A program made the position numbers and the translations under genes. This document shows, one piece after another, positions 29,066 through 33,491 of a DNA stretch of 33,491 bases. This stretch comes from Chloroflexota bacterium (GTDB taxonomy: Bacteria > Chloroflexota > Dehalococcoidia > UBA2979), in the NCBI GenBank assembly GCA_027592645.1, contig JAQCKI010000010.1, positions 1 to 33,491 of the forward strand, given 5' to 3'. How positions within the stretch are numbered: the stretch's first letter is position 1; each line of letters begins with the position of its first letter. The notes below the pieces were generated by a model. The model had not been told where the DNA came from. It saw nothing but the letters and a program-made list of their open reading frames with translations, and searched no databases.

Positions 29066-30253
29066 CTACCCCCGCGGTAGGCCCAGGCCGCGCGTGGCGA
29101 TGATGTTGCGCTGGACCTCGGAGGTGCCGCCGGCGATAGTGCTGCTGACGGCACCGAGGTAGCCGCCGGCGGCTTTGCCGGACTGCGCCTCTGAGCGGCG
29201 GCTGTCCCACATCGACCCGTAGAGGCCGTACAGGCGCAGCGTGGTGGCAGCGATGCGCTGGTTCAGTTCGGACGTGAACAACTTCGACATCGACGCCTCG
29301 TGGTTCGGCACCATGTTCCGCGCCCGGATCGTGATGTTCAGGTAGGAGAACAGCCGCGCGATCTCCGCCTCGATCCAGCGGTCGGTGAAGGCGAGCCGCC
29401 AGCCGCTACCGGCGCGGCCCAGCACGGTCTGCTCGGGCGGCGCGTCGAGCGCGGTGCGCAGCAGGCCGCGGAGCCGCCGCTGCGTACCCACGGCGTTGCC
29501 GATGCCGCTGCGTTCGTAGTCGGTGAGCGTCATGCCCACGTACCAGCCGCGGTTCTCCTCGCCGACGCGGTTCGCGACGGGGACGCGCACGTCCTCGAAG
29601 AACACCTCGTTGAAGCCGTGGTTGTTGGCGAGGTTGATCAGCGGCCGGACGCTGACGCCCGATGAGTCCATCGGGAACATCAGCAGCGAGATGCCGCGAT
29701 GCTTCGGCGCGTCCGGGTCGGTGCGCGCCAGCATGTACATCCAGTCCGAGTGCTGCGCGCCGGACGTCCAGATCTTCTGGCCGTTCAGCACGTACTCGTC
29801 GCCCTCGCGAATCGCGCGCGTCTGGAGCGAGGCGAGGTCAGAGCCGGCGCTCGGCTCGCTCCAGCCCTGGCACCACACCACCTCGCCACGGAGGATCTTG
29901 CCCAGATGCTCGCGCTTCTGGTCGTCCGTGCCGTGGATCATCAGCGTGGGGCCGAACATCATCACGCCGAACCCGCCGACGTTGCTCAGGCCGCTCTCTG
30001 CCAGTTCCTCGTTCAGGATGAACTGCTCGGTGGCGGTCAGCCCGGCGCCGCCGTACTCCACCGGCCACGCCGGCGCGATCCAGCCCGAAGCGACCAGCGC
30101 GTCACGCCAGCCCTTCGTCTTCGCCCGCACCTCGCGAGATAGCAGCGCCTCGCCCTCGGTCTCCTCCGCCTTCGCCTTCGCGCCGTGCTCGGCGATGAAG
30201 TCGCGCACCTGGGCGCGGAAGGCGGCCTGCTCGGTCGTGTCGGCGAGGTCCAT
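29066..30253 (-). CDS. Acyl-CoA dehydrogenase
   Basis: A 395-residue flavoprotein that introduces a 2,3-double bond in an acyl-CoA and passes electrons to ETF. Motifs run in order: PVEYGGAGLTATEQFILNEEL (about 63-83), the FAD/substrate segment CQGWSEPSAGSDLASLQTRA (about 128-147), WTSGAQHSDWMYMLARTD, FFEDVRVPVANRVGEENRGW and the C-terminal AGGTSEVQRNIIATRGLGLPR that contacts FAD in the adjacent subunit. The last segment resembles the FadE17/IvdA-like group found in steroid, lipid and aromatic degraders. The ATG has AGGGGAGA eight bases upstream. It is separated by 54 bases from the 2-hydroxyacyl-CoA lyase gene upstream on the same strand, so they may form an operon. Confidence 0.93.
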   Translation of the reverse strand: MDLADTTEQAAFRAQVRDFIAEHGAKAKAEETEGEALLSREVRAKTKGWRDALVASGWIAPAWPVEYGGAGLTATEQFILNEELAESGLSNVGGFGVMMFGPTLMIHGTDDQKREHLGKILRGEVVWCQGWSEPSAGSDLASLQTRAIREGDEYVLNGQKIWTSGAQHSDWMYMLARTDPDAPKHRGISLLMFPMDSSGVSVRPLINLANNHGFNEVFFEDVRVPVANRVGEENRGWYVGMTLTDYERSGIGNAVGTQRRLRGLLRTALDAPPEQTVLGRAGSGWRLAFTDRWIEAEIARLFSYLNITIRARNMVPNHEASMSKLFTSELNQRIAATTLRLYGLYGSMWDSRRSEAQSGKAAGGYLGAVSSTIAGGTSEVQRNIIATRGLGLPRG

Positions 30254-30307
30254 CGGGCGTCTCCCCTGCGCTACGGCTGGAGGTCGGGCGAGCCGCCTCG
30301 ATGCCGC

Positions 30308-31978
30308 CTAATCGTTGGTGCGGGTGAGCCAGCCGAACTTCTGCGGCTTACGACGCGCGTCCGGATCGAGCGGCACGTTGATCAACGACGGGCCGTTGAT
30401 CTTCAGCGCCGCATCGATCGCCGCGTCCAGCTCCGCCGAGTTGTTCGCGTTGAAGTGGGCCCCACCGAGGCCCTGCATCATGATGTCGTACCGCGCACCC
30501 AGGCTCATGCCGCCCACCGGCTTCTGGTCCTTCTCGAACAGTTCCGGCTTGTGGCCGCCAATGCCGCCGTTGTTGAAGACGATCCACGTGATCGGCAGGT
30601 TATAGCGGACCGCCACTTCGCACTCGGTGCCCGCGAAGCCGAACGCGCCATCGCCCTGCAGGCAGATCACGCGCTTGCCCGGGAACGCCGTGGCCGCGCC
30701 GATGGCGAAGCCGTGCCCGAGGCCCATCGAGCCGAACGAGCCGGCGTCCAGGCGGGTGCGCGGCAGGTACTGGTTGATCACGGTGCGGCTGATGTCCATG
30801 GTGCTGGCGCCTTCGGCCACGAAGATCGCGTCCTTCGGCAGCCGCTCATCGATGGAGCGCAGCGCGCGGTAGTACCCGAGCGGGGAGGTCTCCTCCTGCA
30901 TCATGCCCTGCACAGCCTCGGCGTTCTGGCGCGCCTCTGCGCTCACCGCGCGCGTCCACTCGGAGTCGTCCGGGAACGACCAGCCGTCGCGGTCGAGGAC
31001 ATCGAGCAGTTGCGACAGCGTGGCCTTCGCGTCGCCGATCATGCCGACCTCGGACGGCACGTTGACGCCAATCTCCTCCGGGTTGAAGTCCAGTTGGACG
31101 ACGCGCACGTCCGGCCGGAAGCGCGGCGGCAGGCCGAAGTGGAGCATCCAGTTCAGGCGTGCGCCCACCAGGAAGATCAGGTCGGCGTTCTGCAACACGA
31201 ACGACCGCGCCGCCGCGGCGGACTGGTCGTGGTCGTCCGGGATCAGCCCCTTTGCCATCGGCATTGCCAGGTACGGGATGCCGGTCTTCTCGACGAACGC
31301 GCGGATCTCGACCTCAGCGCGCGCGGAGGCGACGCCCTTGCCGAAGATGATCAACGGCTGCTGCGCGGTCTTCAGCGCGGCGATCGCTGCCTCCACATCC
31401 GCCGGGTCGGATAGCGCGCGCTTCGGATCCGGGACGCGCGGCGCCCACTCCACCAGGTCCTCGTCCACGCGGGCGGTGATGATGTCACCCGGCAGTTCCA
31501 GGTAGACCGGGCCGGGGACGCCGTGCAGCGCCTTTTTCACGGCCTCCGCCACGTAGATCGGGATCCGCTCAAGGCGTTCGACACGCTCAGCGTACTTCGC
31601 GTACGGCTTCATCGCCGTCAGCTGGTCGGCCTCCTGGAAGAAGCCCATGAGGTGGCCGGTCTGCTCGTAAGAGCCGCCGATCATGATCATCGGCCAGCGG
31701 TTGGACCACGCGTTCGCGAACGCGGCCACGGCGTTCAGCACGCCCGGCCCGGAGACCGCCAGCGCGGCGCCGAGGCGCCCAGACCCGCCGAGGTAGGAGA
31801 CGGCCTGTGCCGCGTACGTGGCCGGCATCTCGTGCCGCATGCCCACGTAGTTGATGCCCTCGCGCTGGGCGGCGGCGGCAATGCCCGTCACCGGGATACC
31901 CACCACGCCGAACATGGCTTCCACGCCCTGCTGCTTCAGCGCGCGCGCAATGATGGTCTGACCGTCGATCTCCGCCAT
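30308..31978 (-). CDS. 2-hydroxyacyl-CoA lyase (oxalyl-CoA decarboxylase family), ThDP-dependent
   Basis: A 556-residue thiamine-diphosphate enzyme. The pyrimidine-side Glu50 in MRHEMPATYAAQA and the ThDP/Mg motif GDGAFGFAGTECEVAV...NNGG (near 440) are intact. It belongs to the oxalyl-CoA decarboxylase/HACL branch: the segment GFFQEADQLTAMKPYAKY and the C-terminal KFGWLTRTND resemble eukaryotic HACL1 (FQE and HWLTRSNM type), whereas oxalyl-CoA decarboxylase has a Tyr-Glu pair at the first site. So cleavage of a 2-hydroxyacyl-CoA to an aldehyde and formyl-CoA is more likely than oxalate breakdown. The ATG at 31978 has GGAGG eight bases upstream; the track ORF runs on to 32482. Neighbouring acyl-CoA dehydrogenase supports a role in CoA-ester catabolism. 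Confidence 0.85.
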   Translation of the reverse strand: MAEIDGQTIIARALKQQGVEAMFGVVGIPVTGIAAAAQREGINYVGMRHEMPATYAAQAVSYLGGSGRLGAALAVSGPGVLNAVAAFANAWSNRWPMIMIGGSYEQTGHLMGFFQEADQLTAMKPYAKYAERVERLERIPIYVAEAVKKALHGVPGPVYLELPGDIITARVDEDLVEWAPRVPDPKRALSDPADVEAAIAALKTAQQPLIIFGKGVASARAEVEIRAFVEKTGIPYLAMPMAKGLIPDDHDQSAAAARSFVLQNADLIFLVGARLNWMLHFGLPPRFRPDVRVVQLDFNPEEIGVNVPSEVGMIGDAKATLSQLLDVLDRDGWSFPDDSEWTRAVSAEARQNAEAVQGMMQEETSPLGYYRALRSIDERLPKDAIFVAEGASTMDISRTVINQYLPRTRLDAGSFGSMGLGHGFAIGAATAFPGKRVICLQGDGAFGFAGTECEVAVRYNLPITWIVFNNGGIGGHKPELFEKDQKPVGGMSLGARYDIMMQGLGGAHFNANNSAELDAAIDAALKINGPSLINVPLDPDARRKPQKFGWLTRTND

Positions 31979-32055
31979 GTGGAAGGCCTCCAAGGACGTG
32001 GGGAAGGATGCGTTTCGGCGCGATACTACACGCCCTCGAAAGCACCTCGTGGCCG

Positions 32056-32628
32056 TTACGTCTTGAACCGCTCCCGAGTTACCACCCACACGTACGAACC
32101 GGTGTGCCGCGAGGACAGTTCCCCGGTCCCATGCATCCCCACCGACTCCGCGACGGCGATCGAGGCCGCGTTGGATGGGTCGATCACCGCGGTCACCTCG
32201 CGCGTGTCGGGATCGAGGAAGGCGCGGGCGACCAGCGCCCGGGCCGCCTCGCGCGCGTAGCCGCGGTGCCGCCACGGCGGTTCGAGGCCGTAGCCGATCT
32301 CCACGCGTCCCTTCAGCGGGCCAACCCTCGCCGGGCGCCCCTTGAGGTTGATGCCACCCGCGATTTCGCCCGTCTCGCGCACCACCACGGCTCGCCCCTG
32401 CCACACGGCGACCAAGGGGTCGACGCGCAGCCGCTCGACGTAACCGGGGAAGGAGAGCCGAATCTCGTCGCCGAACGGCCACTCACCGAGCGGGTAGCCG
32501 AGGACGGCCGATGCGCGCTCACGCTCGCCGGCAAGGATCGCCTCGCAGAACTCGAGCGGGAGCAGTAGCAGGTCAAGGCGCTCGGTGCGCAGCACCTCCG
32601 ACGCGGGGTCGAAGGCGCGCTCGGTCAC
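32056..32628 (-). CDS. GNAT-family N-acetyltransferase
   Basis: A 190-residue acetyltransferase of the RimJ/RimL-like type. An N-terminal LRTERLDLLLLPLEF strand and helix, the acetyl-CoA loop in the segment GYGLEPPWRHRGYAREAA (RxRGYA), and NAASIAVAESVGM (motif B) are clear. The substrate is unknown. The GTG start overlaps the stop of the upstream DUF6941-like gene (GTGA), indicating coupled translation. Confidence 0.9.
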   Translation of the reverse strand: MTERAFDPASEVLRTERLDLLLLPLEFCEAILAGERERASAVLGYPLGEWPFGDEIRLSFPGYVERLRVDPLVAVWQGRAVVVRETGEIAGGINLKGRPARVGPLKGRVEIGYGLEPPWRHRGYAREAARALVARAFLDPDTREVTAVIDPSNAASIAVAESVGMHGTGELSSRHTGSYVWVVTRERFKT

Positions 32629-33032
32629 GGTTGAGGGACACCCGCCTGCACGACCTCGAAGCGCAGCGCGACGACCTCGTCGCCATCGATGCGCACCTGG
32701 ACCTCGTGCGGGCCATAGGACTGGATCTGCATCTGCTGGAGGTCAATCACCATGTTCGCGCGCATCTGGACGGTCTCGTCCGGCACCGTGAGGTTGATCT
32801 CGCCCTCGACCGGCGGGATCACCTCGCGGCCGTCCGCGTCGCGCACGCGGACGGCGAACTTGCGGCTGCCTTCGTCGGCGCGGGTGAATGAGAAGCGGAT
32901 CACGGCAACGGCCTTGGGATGAACGGCCGGCATGCTGGTCGCACCGATTTGCTCGATGCCGATACCCACGGCGTGGATCTTGCCGTTGCTCTCCGCCGCG
33001 GCATCACAGAGGAAGGCGAAGTCGACACGCAT
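32625..33032 (-). CDS. DUF6941-like small protein
   Basis: A 135-residue beta-rich protein. MRVDFAFLCDAAAES at the start, then GKIHAVGIGIEQI and alternating beta segments (VIRFSFTRADEG, EGEINLTVPD, VDLQQMQIQSYGPHEVQVRIDG) resemble the family annotated DUF6941, which has no known function. The ATG at 33032 has GGGAG ten bases upstream; the track's extension to 33278 is the opposing shadow of the MarR gene. Its stop overlaps the acetyltransferase start by 4 bases. Confidence 0.75.
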   Translation of the reverse strand: MRVDFAFLCDAAAESNGKIHAVGIGIEQIGATSMPAVHPKAVAVIRFSFTRADEGSRKFAVRVRDADGREVIPPVEGEINLTVPDETVQMRANMVIDLQQMQIQSYGPHEVQVRIDGDEVVALRFEVVQAGVPQP

Positions 33033-33093
33033 CGGCGGGCTACTCCCTGTGCTCGCGGGCAACCAGCGCCCACCACATCGAGTGTACCGCCGG

Positions 33094-33491
33094 CTACGCG
33101 TCCTCCCCTGCTTCGGGCGCGCTGTCCTCGGGAGGCTGGGCCTGTCGCACGAGGTAGTCCGCGACGCGCAGGAATGCCTCGCGGTCCGCGACGTCCATGC
33201 CGTCGAACAGTGACCCGGCCTCCAGGTGATACGCAACGAGGGGTGAGAGCGCGGCCTCCGGGCGGGCGAGAAGTTCAACGAGCATCGCCCGCCGGTCGGT
33301 CGGGTGTACGCGACGACGCACCAGGCCCTCGCCCTCCAGGTTGTCCACGAGCGAGGTCATCATGCGGCCGCTGACGCCGAGGCTGGCGGCGAGGTCGCTC
33401 ATCCGCCACGGCTCATCGGAGGTGGCGAGCCGCTCCAGCAGATAGAGGCGGATCACAGACCCGCCGCTGACGCCGCTGTTCCACTTCCGGA
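33094..33491 (-). CDS. MarR-family transcriptional regulator, 5' end outside window
   Basis: The frame stays open to the right edge of the window (RKWNSGVSGGSVIRLYLLERLA), so the start codon lies outside and the track's GTG at 33456 is not the true start. The winged-helix core is clear: MSDLAASLGVSGRMMTSLVDNLEGEGLVRRRVHPTDRRAMLVEL, where the DxR wing motif is the MarR hallmark. The C-terminal dimerisation helices follow, with an acidic tail. It is on the same strand as the DUF6941-like gene, 61 bases upstream, and may control it. Effector and target are unknown. Confidence 0.85.
   Translation of the reverse strand, partial: RKWNSGVSGGSVIRLYLLERLATSDEPWRMSDLAASLGVSGRMMTSLVDNLEGEGLVRRRVHPTDRRAMLVELLARPEAALSPLVAYHLEAGSLFDGMDVADREAFLRVADYLVRQAQPPEDSAPEAGEDA

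Noticed and set aside
30308-32482. 724-residue N-terminally extended form of the lyase
   Set aside because: The ATG at 31978 has a good ribosome-binding site and aligns with the family N-terminus; the extension is a shadow of the acetyltransferase gene.

Overview
The window is a GC-rich (roughly two-thirds G+C by eye) stretch of bacterial chromosome with densely packed genes on both strands and no rRNA, tRNA, CRISPR array, transposase or phage module that I can see. The mix of an F420-type luciferase-like oxidoreductase, family III CoA transferase, acyl-CoA dehydrogenase, 2-hydroxyacyl-CoA lyase, M42 and M20 peptidases, and several lineage-restricted envelope proteins resembles uncultured Chloroflexota (Dehalococcoidia/SAR202-like) or a similar GC-rich lineage. 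That placement is an inference from gene content only.

Layout. 1-2142: an ArsR-type regulator cut by the left edge, a secreted Ig-like (Big_9) protein with an internal Cys repeat, and a nucleotidyltransferase-like orphan. 2253-4115: an LLM flavin/F420 oxidoreductase and an alpha/beta hydrolase. 4123-5937 (minus): an M42-type aminopeptidase followed by a small degenerate secretion-ATPase-like protein. 6090-8680: a TrmA/RlmD-type RNA m5U methyltransferase, a Maf nucleotide pyrophosphatase and a SAM methyltransferase. 8670-13512: a LiaI/LiaF-like membrane pair divergent from a MacB/FtsX-type ABC exporter, whose 3' end carries a 74-bp tandem duplication followed by a strong terminator. 13662-19743 (minus): gltB-gltD glutamate synthase. 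19918-24288: a family III CoA transferase, a DMT exporter, an M20 peptidase and a short 3-hydroxyacyl-CoA dehydrogenase. 24374-27851: an envelope cluster (below) and a DUF1932 dehydrogenase. 27971-30253: an ABM monooxygenase-like protein, a lower-GC membrane-anchored protein with a HEPN-like RX4H motif, and an acyl-CoA dehydrogenase. 30308-33491 (minus): 2-hydroxyacyl-CoA lyase, GNAT acetyltransferase, DUF6941-like protein and a MarR regulator cut by the right edge.

The most interesting locus is 24374-25540 on the minus strand. The ORF track splits one gene into two pieces at a TGA. Read through, the pieces form a thioredoxin-fold lipoprotein in which the TGA occupies exactly the first Cys of the WCxxC active site (W-U-P-F-C). 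A 6-bp hairpin with a CGUGA loop lies 21-37 nt downstream of the UGA, the place and shape expected of a bacterial SECIS. This is probably a selenocysteine thioredoxin. The gene 54 bp downstream encodes a membrane-anchored Rieske-fold protein that keeps the two disulfide cysteines but has lost three of the four [2Fe-2S] ligands. Together they may form an extracytoplasmic thiol/selenol redox pair not described in textbooks; the pairing is inference.

Metabolically the window suggests heterotrophy on acyl-CoA and 2-hydroxyacyl-CoA compounds and peptides, with ammonia assimilation through GOGAT. No intergenic gap exceeds 300 bases; the largest (1275-1533) shows only a weak promoter-like sequence.
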